DNA of 64,000 bases, taken from contig NZ_WHSB02000005.1 in assembly GCF_010994755.1 (NCBI RefSeq), positions 95,281 through 159,280 on the forward strand, in the 5' to 3' direction. Under the pieces are notes generated by a model. It saw only the letters and a list, made by a program, of their open reading frames with translations, made no database searches and was not told the origin of the DNA. Shown piece by piece: positions 44,387 through 53,404 of the stretch. A program made the position numbers and the translations under genes. The stretch's first letter is position 1. Each line of letters opens with the position of its first letter. The DNA comes from Shinella lacus (GTDB lineage: Bacteria; Pseudomonadota; Alphaproteobacteria; Rhizobiales; Rhizobiaceae).

Positions 44387-45292
44387 ATGGACTCCAAACG
44401 ACTCGGCTATGTCTTCACCCTGCTCGCCATCCTGATTTTCAGCCTGCAGGACTCCATCTCGAAACATCTCGGCAGCGTCTATCCGCCGGTCTTCATCGCC
44501 ATGATACGCTTCTGGGCGTTCGCGGCCTTCGCCATCGTGCTCGGCGCGCGCAGCCCGGGCGGGCTACGGGCGGCAGCGGCGACGAAACGGCCGGTTTTGC
44601 AGATCATGCGCGGCGCCATCCTCGCGTTCCAGATCGTCGTCACCATCACCGCCTTTACGACCGTCGGCCTCGCCCGCTCGCAGGCAATCCTGGCTTCCGG
44701 GCCGATCTTCGTGGCACTGCTCTCGATGCCGCTGCTCGGCGAGCGCGTCGGCTGGCGGCGCTGGACGGCGATCGGCGTCGGCCTTTGCGGCGTGCTGATC
44801 ATCGTCAATCCGGGCGGCGTCGCCTTCGACCTCACCGTGCTGCTGCCACTCCTCTCGGCGCTGATGTTCGCGATCTATGTCATCGCGACCCGCCTCGCCA
44901 GCCGCGAAGACAGCGCTTCGACAAGCTTCTTCTATATCGGCGTCGCAGGTGCCGTGGCGATCTCGCTGATCGGCCCGTTCTACTGGACCAATCTCGCTCC
45001 CGTCGACTGGATCTGGATGGGCATCGTCTGCATCACCGGCATGTCGAGCCACTATTTCCTGATCCGCGCCTACGACCTGCTCGATGCTGCGGCCGTGCAG
45101 CCGCTCACCTATCTCCAGGTCGTGCTGGCGGCGATCGTCGGCGTCACCGTCTTCGGAGAGACGCTGAACCTCAACATGGTCGTCGGCTCGGCCATCGTGG
45201 TGGGTGCGGGCATCTTCACCATCTGGCGCGAAAGCGTGGTGGCGCGGCGGCGGGCGGCCGAAAAATCGTCCGGAAATGAAACAGGAAAATAA
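44387..45292 (+). CDS. DMT-superfamily (EamA) transporter
   Basis: 301 residues from the ATG at 44387. Ten membrane segments; FTTVGLARSQAILASGPIFVALLSMPLLGERVGWRRW and AVQPLTYLQVVLAAIVGVTVFGETLNLN are the two EamA hallmarks. Related to, but clearly different from, the divergent DMT protein. Substrate unknown. Confidence 0.9.
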   Translation: MDSKRLGYVFTLLAILIFSLQDSISKHLGSVYPPVFIAMIRFWAFAAFAIVLGARSPGGLRAAAATKRPVLQIMRGAILAFQIVVTITAFTTVGLARSQAILASGPIFVALLSMPLLGERVGWRRWTAIGVGLCGVLIIVNPGGVAFDLTVLLPLLSALMFAIYVIATRLASREDSASTSFFYIGVAGAVAISLIGPFYWTNLAPVDWIWMGIVCITGMSSHYFLIRAYDLLDAAAVQPLTYLQVVLAAIVGVTVFGETLNLNMVVGSAIVVGAGIFTIWRESVVARRRAAEKSSGNETGK

Positions 45293-45386
45293 TCCTTTTT
45301 TCTTTACTCGGAAAACGTCCTTCGCTATGCTTCCGGGTAATCGGACCGGCGCGTGCCGGTCCGCCGCCTTGGCAGGGTTTCTCAGC

Positions 45387-46049
45387 ATGTTCTCCCACGA
45401 CCGGATCTGGGCGGCAATCGACGCCCTCGCCGAGCGCAACCGGCTCTCCCCGTCCGGCCTTGCCCGCCGCGCCGGGCTCGACCCCACGTCCTTCAACAAA
45501 TCAAAGCGACAGGGTGTGGACGGCCGCCAGCGCTGGCCCTCGACGGAATCGATCGCCAAGGTGCTCGACGCGACCGGCGCCTCGATCGACGAGTTCTTCA
45601 CGATCTCAGACGTCACGCGCGATATCGCGCTGCCGCAGGGCGCCTTTCCGCCACAGACGGGCACCATCCCGCTGCTCGGCTTCGCGCAGGCGGGCGCCGG
45701 CGGCTTTTTCGACGATGGCGGCTTTCCCGCCGGCCAGGGCTGGGACGTGGTCGAATTCCCCGCCGGGCCGGAACGCAAGGCCGGCGTCTATGCGCTGGAG
45801 GTGCAGGGCGACAGCATGATGCCGCTCTACCGCGACGGTGACGTGCTGATCGTCGAGCCCGGCGCGCAGGTGCGCCGCGGCGACCGCGTCGTAGTGAAGA
45901 CCCGCGAAGGCGAGGTCATGGCCAAGGTGCTGCACCGCCAGAGCCCGCGCACGATCGAGCTCGTCTCGCTCAATCCCGAGCACCCAAACCGCAATTTCGA
46001 CATGGACGAGGTAGACTGGATCGCCCGCATCATCTGGGCGAGCCAATAG
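45387..46049 (+). CDS. LexA/CI-like transcriptional regulator with S24 peptidase domain
   Basis: 220 residues. An N-terminal helix-turn-helix (about 5-70; LSPSGLARRAGLDPTSFNKSKRQ) and a C-terminal S24 protease fold. Catalytic Ser in GDSM (S143) and Lys in GEVMAKVL (K180) are both present. A possible self-cleavage Ala-Gly lies at AQAGAGG (about 101-106). It could therefore respond to RecA-linked damage signals, although many chromosomal members do not self-cleave. No prophage genes accompany it, so it is a chromosomal regulator of unknown targets. Confidence 0.88.
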   Translation: MFSHDRIWAAIDALAERNRLSPSGLARRAGLDPTSFNKSKRQGVDGRQRWPSTESIAKVLDATGASIDEFFTISDVTRDIALPQGAFPPQTGTIPLLGFAQAGAGGFFDDGGFPAGQGWDVVEFPAGPERKAGVYALEVQGDSMMPLYRDGDVLIVEPGAQVRRGDRVVVKTREGEVMAKVLHRQSPRTIELVSLNPEHPNRNFDMDEVDWIARIIWASQ

Positions 46050-46060
46050 GACGCCGGTCC

Positions 46061-46942
46061 TTACCCACCGTAGAGATTGACCGGGAAATAGCGCAGGTAA
46101 ATCTCCTGCAGGCGGCCGTTGCGCGACAGCGCCAGAAGCGCGTGGTCGATGGCGCCGGCGATCGCCGTATCCTCCTTGCGGAACATGATCGTCAGGCCTT
46201 CGCCGAGAAACTGCTCCGAAACATAAGGCCCGTCGAACAGGCGGCAGCAGCCGGCGGATTCCGTTCCGTTCGTCCAGAAGGCAAGCTGCATGCCGTCGCC
46301 GAAGACCGCGTCGACCTTGCCTTCCTTAAGGCTTGCGAGCAGGGCCGTGCGATCGGGAAAGACTTCCGCTTTCAGGCGCGGGAAAAACGCCTTCAGCATC
46401 GCCTCGTGTGCGCTGGCCGCAACGACCCCAACACGCTTGCCATCGAGGGCCGCCGCGGTCTCGCCTGCGGGCGGCGCCTTCTTCGTCACGGCGAAGCGGG
46501 CCGGTAGGCGCATGAAGGGGCGTGAGAAGAGAAAGCGCTTGCGCAGATCGGCGGTGACGGCAACACCCGCGGCGACCGCCTCGCCATTGCCGTCAACCAG
46601 CGCTTTTTCGAGCTCCGGGAAGGTCACCGCCTGGATCTGGCACTTCTCCGTCAGCGCCAATTCCCGACAGATCTCGCGCACCAGATCGACATGAAATCCG
46701 GCGAGCTTGCCGGTCTGGTCGATGAAATTGAACGGCGGAAAATCGACCGTGGTCAGGAACCGCAGGCGCACGATGCCCGAGAGATCCGGCCGCGCGATGC
46801 GCTCGCGCGTATCGAACAGGATAGGCAGATCGACCGCCGAGCGCTCCTGCGCCGCAGCGGCCCGCGGCATCATCACCGCCATCACCAGGCAAAGCGCAAA
46901 AAACCCATAGATTTTGAGAGGTGAAATTTCGCTATGTCTCAT
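46061..46942 (-). CDS. Orphan periplasmic substrate-binding-domain protein (SBP family 3)
   Basis: 293 residues from the ATG at 46942. The signal peptide region is KIYGFFALCLVMAVMMPRAAAAQ. The binding fold shows LRFLTTVDFPPFNFIDQTGKLAGFHVDLV, GKRVGVVAASAHEAMLK, EGKVDAVFGDG and a C-terminal LYGG. There is no permease or ATPase beside it. It is divergent from a glycosyltransferase with only 56 bases between them, so it may be a periplasmic sensor rather than a transporter part (inference). Confidence 0.85.
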   Translation of the reverse strand: MRHSEISPLKIYGFFALCLVMAVMMPRAAAAQERSAVDLPILFDTRERIARPDLSGIVRLRFLTTVDFPPFNFIDQTGKLAGFHVDLVREICRELALTEKCQIQAVTFPELEKALVDGNGEAVAAGVAVTADLRKRFLFSRPFMRLPARFAVTKKAPPAGETAAALDGKRVGVVAASAHEAMLKAFFPRLKAEVFPDRTALLASLKEGKVDAVFGDGMQLAFWTNGTESAGCCRLFDGPYVSEQFLGEGLTIMFRKEDTAIAGAIDHALLALSRNGRLQEIYLRYFPVNLYGG

Positions 46943-46998
46943 TACAATCAACTTAGGGTTAAAAAAGGGTAGCACCGATAAACGGGAGCGATAGCTGC

Positions 46999-48930
46999 AT
47001 GCGACTGGCAGAATATCCTGACGATATCGCTTTCGCCACCGCAATCGGCATCCTGCCGAGGCCATGCGGCCCACCCTGCGAGGAACACATCCCACCGCGC
47101 CTGATGACGGAAGCCCGGTTCTTCCGTCGGCTCGGCCTGTCGAAGACGCTGATCTCGACCATGCTGGTGCGCGCCAGCCAGCACGGAACGACGCTGGAAT
47201 CGGAACTGCTGGCGAGCGGTGCAGTGTCGGAAGAGATCTATTACGAGGCGCTTGCCGAAATCCTGCATCTTCCCTTTCTCACCCGTATCGACCCGACCCA
47301 GCTCGAAGACCTTCCCGGCGTGGATACGCAGCTCGTCGAGCCCACCGTTGTGCGGCTTCGCCATCCTACCCGCGCGCCAACGACGGCGATCGTTCCGAGC
47401 GCCGAGCGGCTGGGCTATCTCACCGAGCGGCTTGCCCATGCGCCGGCCCTGCGCACGATGATGGCCGCGACCACGCCCTCGGCCTTGCGGGCCGCCCTCT
47501 GGCAGGCTGGCTGCAACCGGCGGGTGCGCGACACGGTGGACCAGCTTTTTGCCACGATGCCGGAGGCAAGCGCCCGCATCACGCTCTGGGGGCGGCAAGG
47601 GTTTTACACCGGCATCGTGTTGGCGCTCCTGCTCTCGCTCGCCACAGCTGCGCCCAAGCTCGCCCTGATCCTCCTGCACATCGTGACGACCCTGCTTTTC
47701 TTCGCCACCTTCCTGGTCCGTCTCGTGGCGCTTGTCGCCAAAAAGCGGGAGGCAGGACGAGCTCTGGCCCGTCCCCCTGCCCGACCGCGCCCGGTCTATT
47801 CCGTCTTCGTCGCGCTCTACCGGGAGGCGGCGGTCATGCCGCAGCTCATCGAGACCCTGAACAAGATCGAATGGCCGGTCGCCTGCCTCGACATCAAGCT
47901 GATCTGCGAGGCCGACGACCAGGAGACGCTCGACGCGCTGGCAGCCATACCGCTCGGCCGGCAATATGAAGTGGTCGCGGTGCCGCCCGGCCGGCCGCGC
48001 ACCAAGCCCAAGGCGCTCTCCTATGCGCTGGGTGCCGCGCGCGGCGAATATCTGGTGATCTACGACGCGGAGGATCGGATCGATCCCCTCCAGCTTGAAG
48101 AAGCCTGGCGCACCTTCGAGAGCGGCCCCCTGGACATCGTCTGTCTGCAAGCGCCGCTCGTCATCACCAATGTGCGGGAGAGCTGGCTGAGCGCCCTCTT
48201 CGCGCTCGAATATGCCGGACTGTTCCGGGTGCTGCTGCCGCGGCTTGCCGCCGCCCGCCTGCCCATGCCGCTCGGCGGCACGTCCAACCATTTTCGCACG
48301 CGCGTGCTTCAGCAAGTGGGCGGTTGGGATCCCTACAATGTCACCGAGGATGCCGACCTGGGGCTGCGGCTCTACCGGCTCGGCTATCGCTGCGGCACGA
48401 TCACCCGGCCGACCTATGAAGAGGCGCCGAGCGGGCGGGACGCCTGGCTTGGCCAGCGCACGCGCTGGTTCAAGGGCTGGCTGCAAACCTGGCTGGTGCT
48501 GATGCGGCGCCCTTCGCGGCTGATGCAGGAGATGGGCCTCTGGCCGAGCTTCGTCTTTCAGGTGCTGATCGGCGGGCTCATCCTCTCCTCACTCGCCCAT
48601 CCACTCATCATCGCCTATATCGGCGTGATCACCTGGTCGCTGTTCTTCAAATCCGCCTATACGGTCGGGCCATTCGAGCTCACCATGTTCACCATCGACA
48701 TGGTCAACATCTTCGGCAGCTACGCTGTCTTCGTCGCCCTCGGGCGAGGTGGAATGACGCCCGGCGAGCAGGCCGCCCTGGGCTGGCGCTGGGTGCTGAC
48801 GCCGGTGTACTGGCTGTTCCTGTCATTTGCCGCCTGGCGCGCGGTCAAGGAACTCTGCAACGATCCGTTCTTCTGGAACAAGACGACTCACCGCCCGGCG
48901 CAGACGGTGACCGAGGCGGAAGCCGGATAA
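46999..48930 (+). CDS. Family 2 glycosyltransferase with an N-terminal MshEN-like domain
   Basis: 643 residues. Residues about 35-160 resemble the MshEN / type II secretion E N-terminal domain (TTLESELLASGAVSEEIYYE, then ALAEILHLPFL), known in some proteins to bind cyclic di-GMP. TM pair near 200-245. The GT2 domain (about 265-520) has VIYDAEDRIDP (DxD-like), GGTSNHFRTRVL, TEDADLGLRLYRLGY and the QRTRWFKGWLQT motif of processive synthases. Four C-terminal membrane segments follow. It probably makes an exported polysaccharide. GGAG lies before the ATG. Product unknown. Confidence 0.85.
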   Translation: MRLAEYPDDIAFATAIGILPRPCGPPCEEHIPPRLMTEARFFRRLGLSKTLISTMLVRASQHGTTLESELLASGAVSEEIYYEALAEILHLPFLTRIDPTQLEDLPGVDTQLVEPTVVRLRHPTRAPTTAIVPSAERLGYLTERLAHAPALRTMMAATTPSALRAALWQAGCNRRVRDTVDQLFATMPEASARITLWGRQGFYTGIVLALLLSLATAAPKLALILLHIVTTLLFFATFLVRLVALVAKKREAGRALARPPARPRPVYSVFVALYREAAVMPQLIETLNKIEWPVACLDIKLICEADDQETLDALAAIPLGRQYEVVAVPPGRPRTKPKALSYALGAARGEYLVIYDAEDRIDPLQLEEAWRTFESGPLDIVCLQAPLVITNVRESWLSALFALEYAGLFRVLLPRLAAARLPMPLGGTSNHFRTRVLQQVGGWDPYNVTEDADLGLRLYRLGYRCGTITRPTYEEAPSGRDAWLGQRTRWFKGWLQTWLVLMRRPSRLMQEMGLWPSFVFQVLIGGLILSSLAHPLIIAYIGVITWSLFFKSAYTVGPFELTMFTIDMVNIFGSYAVFVALGRGGMTPGEQAALGWRWVLTPVYWLFLSFAAWRAVKELCNDPFFWNKTTHRPAQTVTEAEAG

Positions 48931-48942
48931 ACGGTTCGGCCG

Positions 48943-50973
48943 TCACCCTTCCATCCAGATTGCCACATCCACCGGCGCAAGCTCCCTTGTGCCGACAAAG
49001 AAGGTCGCGTCCGTAAAGGCCGGCACGCTGGCCGCGCTGCTGCCGTAGTTGAAGGCGAAATGCAGCTTGCCGCGGCGGGCGAGCCTGAGGTCGCCGAGGT
49101 CGGGCAAGTTTTTCACGTCGGCCCAACCGAGCGTATCGCCCATCAGCTTCGACAGGAATTCGCCACGCGGCAACGTCCCGACATACCGCGCGCGCTCATT
49201 GCCGATAACCGCCGGCGAGCCCGGGCGATGTTCGCCCTCGAAGATCGCCAGCACCGGCTCTGTCGTGCGGATGCGTTCGCGCCAGCCGGTCACCGGATAG
49301 CTGGTATTGCCATAAAGCACCTGCTCGCTGTGGAAGTCCGGCAGGGATTCCACGCGCGTTACGCGGAAATCCAGCAATGCGGCCAGCGGGCCGGGCGGAA
49401 GATCCGCGGGGATGTGCATGTCGCGCGTCTTGCTGCCGCTGCGCGGGCCGAGCAGCGCCTTGGCGCCGGAGGCCTTTAGCCGGGCAATGAAATTGGCATC
49501 GGGAATGACGAGATCGGGCGCCAGCACCAGCTTGTAGTCGGAGAGATCGGAATGCTGACCGATGAAATCGACATCCACACCGAGGCGGGCGACGGCAGAA
49601 TACCAGTCGAGCGCGATGGAAGAGGCAGCGTAACCGCGTCCCTGCGGCAGGGCTCGAGTGGCAAAGCGGGACTCGTAATCGAGCATGATGGCGACCGAGG
49701 CCTTTTCCCGCACCTCTCCCTTCGGCAGCCGCGCCATTTCCTCGGCAACCTGCGCCACCTCCAGATAACCCTGGTCCACCTCGCTGTTCGGCAACAGCAG
49801 CCCGGCATGGAATTGCTCTTGTGCGAAGGGCGCCTGGCGCCAGCGGAAATAGGAGACCATGTCGACGCCGTGCGCATAGGCGAGCCAGGTCCACAGCCGC
49901 ACCATGCCATCAGCCGGCGACTGGTTGTAGGACGCCCAGTTGACTGGGCCCGGCTGCTGCTCCATCACCCAGACCCGACCGCTGCCAACCGCACGGTAGA
50001 GATCGTGATTGAAGGCTGTCTGGTCCGGATCGCCGACGCGCAGATAACGGGCCTTTTCCTCGGCGCTGAGCCGCCCATTGATGAGCCCGCCCATCGGATA
50101 GACATCCCAGGAGGCGATATCGATATCCTCGCCAACCTTGTAGTGATCGAAGTCGGTATTCTGCGACATGAAATTATGCGTTACTGGGCGTCCGGGCGAG
50201 TGCTTCCGGATGAGATCGGCCTGTGCCTTGTTGAAGCTCTTCACCTGGTCGGAGGAGAAGCGGAAATAATCGACCAGATGGGTTGGGCTCGGCTCCTCAA
50301 CGAGATTGTTGGGCAGGTCCACCTCATCGAAGGCGTTGTACCGCATGCTCCAGAACGCGGCGCCCCAGGCGCGGTTCATCTCCTCGATCGTGCCGTAGCG
50401 GGCAGCAAGCCATTCGCGGAAGGCCCGCAGCGCCTCGTCCGAATAGCTATGGATCGTGTCGTGGTCGCCGTATTCGTTGTCCGTCTGCCAGGCGTGCACG
50501 AAGGGGTTTTCGCCGTAACGGCGGACCATCGCCTCGGTGATGCGGGCGGCCTCCACACGGTAGCGCCGGCTGGAGAAACAATAGTGCCGGCGCGCGCCGA
50601 ACTTGCGCACCACGCCGCGTTCATCAACGGGCAGGATATCCGGGTAACGATCGACCAGCCATTTCGGCGGGGCCGCCGTCGGCGTGCCGAGAATGACCTT
50701 GAGCCCCGCGCAGCCCAACACCTCGATCGCCTCGTCCATCCATTCCCATTGGAAGGCGCCGGATTGCGGCTCGATATGCGACCACGCGAACTCGCCGATG
50801 CGCACCCAGGCAAGGCCCAGTTCCACCATGCGGCGCGCGTCCTCGTCCCATTTCTCGCGCGGCCACTGCTCCGGATAATAGCAGACGCCAAGCTCGAGCA
50901 TGCTGGCGTCCTGCCGGCTGGTGTCGAAGCGGTTCTGTTTGGGGAGCGGCTTATGCACGGGTCTGTCCTTCAT
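48943..50973 (-). CDS. Beta-galactosidase, glycoside hydrolase family 42
   Basis: 676 residues, GH42 length. The domain order is the TIM barrel (to about 400), a trimerisation domain and a C-terminal beta sandwich. The acid/base Glu is in AWQTDNEYGDHDT (E167) and the nucleophile in VWVMEQQPGPVNW (E338). The N terminus is uncertain: the family start is MLELGVCYYPEQW at 50901, while the ATG at 50973 adds 24 residues. No signal peptide, so it acts on imported galactosides. Last gene of the leftward sugar operon, 51 bases after the SDR gene. Confidence 0.93.
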   Translation of the reverse strand: MKDRPVHKPLPKQNRFDTSRQDASMLELGVCYYPEQWPREKWDEDARRMVELGLAWVRIGEFAWSHIEPQSGAFQWEWMDEAIEVLGCAGLKVILGTPTAAPPKWLVDRYPDILPVDERGVVRKFGARRHYCFSSRRYRVEAARITEAMVRRYGENPFVHAWQTDNEYGDHDTIHSYSDEALRAFREWLAARYGTIEEMNRAWGAAFWSMRYNAFDEVDLPNNLVEEPSPTHLVDYFRFSSDQVKSFNKAQADLIRKHSPGRPVTHNFMSQNTDFDHYKVGEDIDIASWDVYPMGGLINGRLSAEEKARYLRVGDPDQTAFNHDLYRAVGSGRVWVMEQQPGPVNWASYNQSPADGMVRLWTWLAYAHGVDMVSYFRWRQAPFAQEQFHAGLLLPNSEVDQGYLEVAQVAEEMARLPKGEVREKASVAIMLDYESRFATRALPQGRGYAASSIALDWYSAVARLGVDVDFIGQHSDLSDYKLVLAPDLVIPDANFIARLKASGAKALLGPRSGSKTRDMHIPADLPPGPLAALLDFRVTRVESLPDFHSEQVLYGNTSYPVTGWRERIRTTEPVLAIFEGEHRPGSPAVIGNERARYVGTLPRGEFLSKLMGDTLGWADVKNLPDLGDLRLARRGKLHFAFNYGSSAASVPAFTDATFFVGTRELAPVDVAIWMEG

Positions 50974-51024
50974 TCTTCACGGCGCCGGAGAACCGGGCGC
51001 CGCTTTCGTCACGATTCAATCTGG

Positions 51025-51702
51025 TCACCAAAGCACCGGTCCGCCGTCATAGGCCCGGAAACTGCCGGTATCGGCCATCGTCGTTCCGTCGATCAGCACC
51101 TTCAGGCCCGCCGCACTTTCGGCAACGTCGATCGCGGCCTCCGACCCGCCCATATCCGTGCGCACCCAGCCGGGATGCAGCGCGATGACGGCGATGCCGT
51201 CGCTGCGGAAATCCTGCGCGAGCTTGACCGTCGCCATGTTCAGCGCCGCCTTCGAGCAGCGGTAGGCGTAGTCGCCGTCCTCGTCGTCGATCGTGCCCTC
51301 GGCCAGCGAGCCGGCGCGGCTACTGATATTGACCAGCACCGGCCGCGGCGTCGCGCGCAGATTGGAGCGAAGCGCGCGGGCGACCAGCAGCGGCGCCAGC
51401 GCATTGATCCGCATCGCCTCCAGGAAATCGCCCGTTTCCAGCGTGTCGAGGCCGCCGGTATCGCCGCGGACCGCGGCATTGTTGATGACGACGTCGATCG
51501 GCTCGCCCTTCAGCGTCTCGCCGAGCGCCGCGATCGAGGCGGCGTCCGCGACATCGAGCGGCAAGGCGTCGGTCGTCCCCTGCCGCGTGCAGGCGATCAC
51601 GCGAAAGCCCACCGCCGCATAGAGATCGGCAAGCGCCCGGCCGAGACCGCGGGAGGCACCGGTGACGAGCACCGTGCCGGCGTCACCGGTGCTTGACGTC
51701 AT
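51025..51702 (-). CDS. Short-chain dehydrogenase/reductase
   Basis: 225 residues, single Rossmann domain. The NAD(P) motif is TGASRGLG near the start; NNAAVRG, the Ser in ISSRAGS and the active-site YRCSKAALNMA (Tyr near 152, Lys near 156) follow. It overlaps the permease gene by 20 bases, so it is translated from within that operon. Substrate unknown; a sugar or sugar-acid oxidation is plausible from the neighbours only. Confidence 0.9.
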   Translation of the reverse strand: MTSSTGDAGTVLVTGASRGLGRALADLYAAVGFRVIACTRQGTTDALPLDVADAASIAALGETLKGEPIDVVINNAAVRGDTGGLDTLETGDFLEAMRINALAPLLVARALRSNLRATPRPVLVNISSRAGSLAEGTIDDEDGDYAYRCSKAALNMATVKLAQDFRSDGIAVIALHPGWVRTDMGGSEAAIDVAESAAGLKVLIDGTTMADTGSFRAYDGGPVLW

Positions 51703-53338
51703 ATTTCTTCTCGATGAGGCTGATGAGGCTGGCGGCCGCGAGCGTCAGCAGGATGTAGAGGATCGCCGCCGAATTATAGGGCGCGAAGGGCAGGAAGCTC
51801 GCCGACTGGAACTCGCGCATGCGCTGCGTGATGTCGCGGATCGACAGAATGGAGAGCAGCGACGTGTCCTTCAGGATGGCGATCAGCTCGTTGCCGAGCG
51901 GCGGAATGACGATGCGGAAGGCCTGCGGCAGGATGATCAGCCGCGCCGTCTGCCAGCGGTTGAGCCCGATGCTGGCCGCCGCCTCCACCTGGCCGGCCGG
52001 AATGGCATTGATGCCCGAGCGAAAAATCTCGGCGAGATAGGCGGAATACGCGATCGCCATGGCGACGATGCCGCGCACGAGGTTCGGCGGGTCGAAGACA
52101 CCCGCCGTCGCATCTTTCAGCGCGCCGGACAGCGGCAGGCCGACATAGAGCACGATGACCAGCATGGGGATGCCGCGGATCGTGTCGACGATGAATTCCG
52201 AGCCGATCGACAGCGGATGGCGGCGATGCAGGACGCCGCCAAGCGTCAGGAGGCCGGTCACGATGGCCAGCACGGCAAACGTGATGCCGGCCGCACGATC
52301 GCGGTCGTTCAGCGCCTCGACCTCCCAGAGGCGCGGCCAATCGGCCGGCACCGCGGCGGCGGGCAGCAGCGCGCCGCTGACGTCTTCCTTTTTGCCGACG
52401 GCCTCGATCGCCTGCGCCGGGCTGACGAAGGTGCGCACCGGCGTCTCCGTCGTCGGCCCGCCTTCGTACTGGCCGAAGCGCACCGCGCCGATCAGGCCGG
52501 ACGGCGTGTTGGTGACAATGCCGATCTTGCCCTCCAGCGTGCCGGCAAGCACGTAGCCGTCGCGCGGCTGCAGCAGGAACCAGGCGGAAAGCGCCGCCAG
52601 CGCGAGCGTCATCGCAGCGAAGAAGACGAGGCTTTGCCGCGTATACCGCAGCTTCAACAAGCCGACCCAGACGAGGCCCAGAATGGCCGCGAGGATATAG
52701 GCGGCGATCGCCGCGCGGATGGTCGTCGCGAGCCCGGAGGCGAAAGCGAGATGGGCGAAAAGGAAGACGAAGACGAGCCCGGCGCCGTTGACGAGGCCGA
52801 CGATCCAGGCCCCCGCCCGGCGCGCAAGACTCTCGGACGGGACCGGCGCGCGGCTGCCGGCGAAGGTGAGGCCAAAGCCGGCGAGGAGCAGCACCGCATA
52901 AGCCGGCCAGAGCCAGGCTTCCACACCGCGCAGCCAGAGGTCAGCGGCTTCAGTTAGCTGGCGCGGTGTCGCGCCCTTGACGACGAGATCGGACTTGAAG
53001 GAATCGACGCCGTTCGCGACGACCGAAACGATGAAGGGATGGACGAGATCGCCCGCGAGGATGGCCGCCGTCGCGAGCAGGCTCACGAGGCCAGCGGCAA
53101 TGGTCAGGCGCGGCCGCGCCACCTTTCCCCGCGATAGGACGAGCACGGCAAAGCCAGCGGAAAAGGCGATCGCCAGCACCAGGAAACCCGGCACGAAGGC
53201 GCCCGAGCCGAGCTCGACACCCAGAATGGCGCGCAACGACCGCTGGTAATCCGGCGACGAGGCGAACAGGTAGACGATGAAGGGGAGCGCGGCGAGGATT
53301 ACCAGATTGCTGGGCCTCACGCTTCTGACGAACGACAT
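51683..53338 (-). CDS. Amino-acid-type ABC permease with a long N-terminal membrane region and inserted soluble segment
   Basis: 551 residues from the ATG at 53338, which has GGAGG at normal spacing (a GTG at 53356 is less likely). Residues 1-280 hold about seven membrane segments not usual for this family. A soluble stretch near 285-355 (LAGTLEGKIGIVTNTPSG, then AQAIEAVGKKEDVSGALL) looks like half of a binding-protein lobe. The C-terminal 200 residues are a standard BPD permease with an EAA loop (QVEAAASIGLNRWQTARLIILP). No ATPase gene is nearby. Operon order is binding protein, permease, SDR, GH42. Confidence 0.85.
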   Translation of the reverse strand: MSFVRSVRPSNLVILAALPFIVYLFASSPDYQRSLRAILGVELGSGAFVPGFLVLAIAFSAGFAVLVLSRGKVARPRLTIAAGLVSLLATAAILAGDLVHPFIVSVVANGVDSFKSDLVVKGATPRQLTEAADLWLRGVEAWLWPAYAVLLLAGFGLTFAGSRAPVPSESLARRAGAWIVGLVNGAGLVFVFLFAHLAFASGLATTIRAAIAAYILAAILGLVWVGLLKLRYTRQSLVFFAAMTLALAALSAWFLLQPRDGYVLAGTLEGKIGIVTNTPSGLIGAVRFGQYEGGPTTETPVRTFVSPAQAIEAVGKKEDVSGALLPAAAVPADWPRLWEVEALNDRDRAAGITFAVLAIVTGLLTLGGVLHRRHPLSIGSEFIVDTIRGIPMLVIVLYVGLPLSGALKDATAGVFDPPNLVRGIVAMAIAYSAYLAEIFRSGINAIPAGQVEAAASIGLNRWQTARLIILPQAFRIVIPPLGNELIAILKDTSLLSILSIRDITQRMREFQSASFLPFAPYNSAAILYILLTLAAASLISLIEKKYDVKHR

Positions 53339-53404
53339 TCCCGCCTCCGGCGTCACGATCGGGGAAAAACCGGGAGTGCGCGCCGCGCGCTCCCGGCGAC
53401 AGCC

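Noticed and set aside
45387-46049. LexA-like S24 protein as a sign of a prophage
   Set aside because: No integrase, structural, lysis or excisionase genes are nearby; chromosomal S24 regulators are common.
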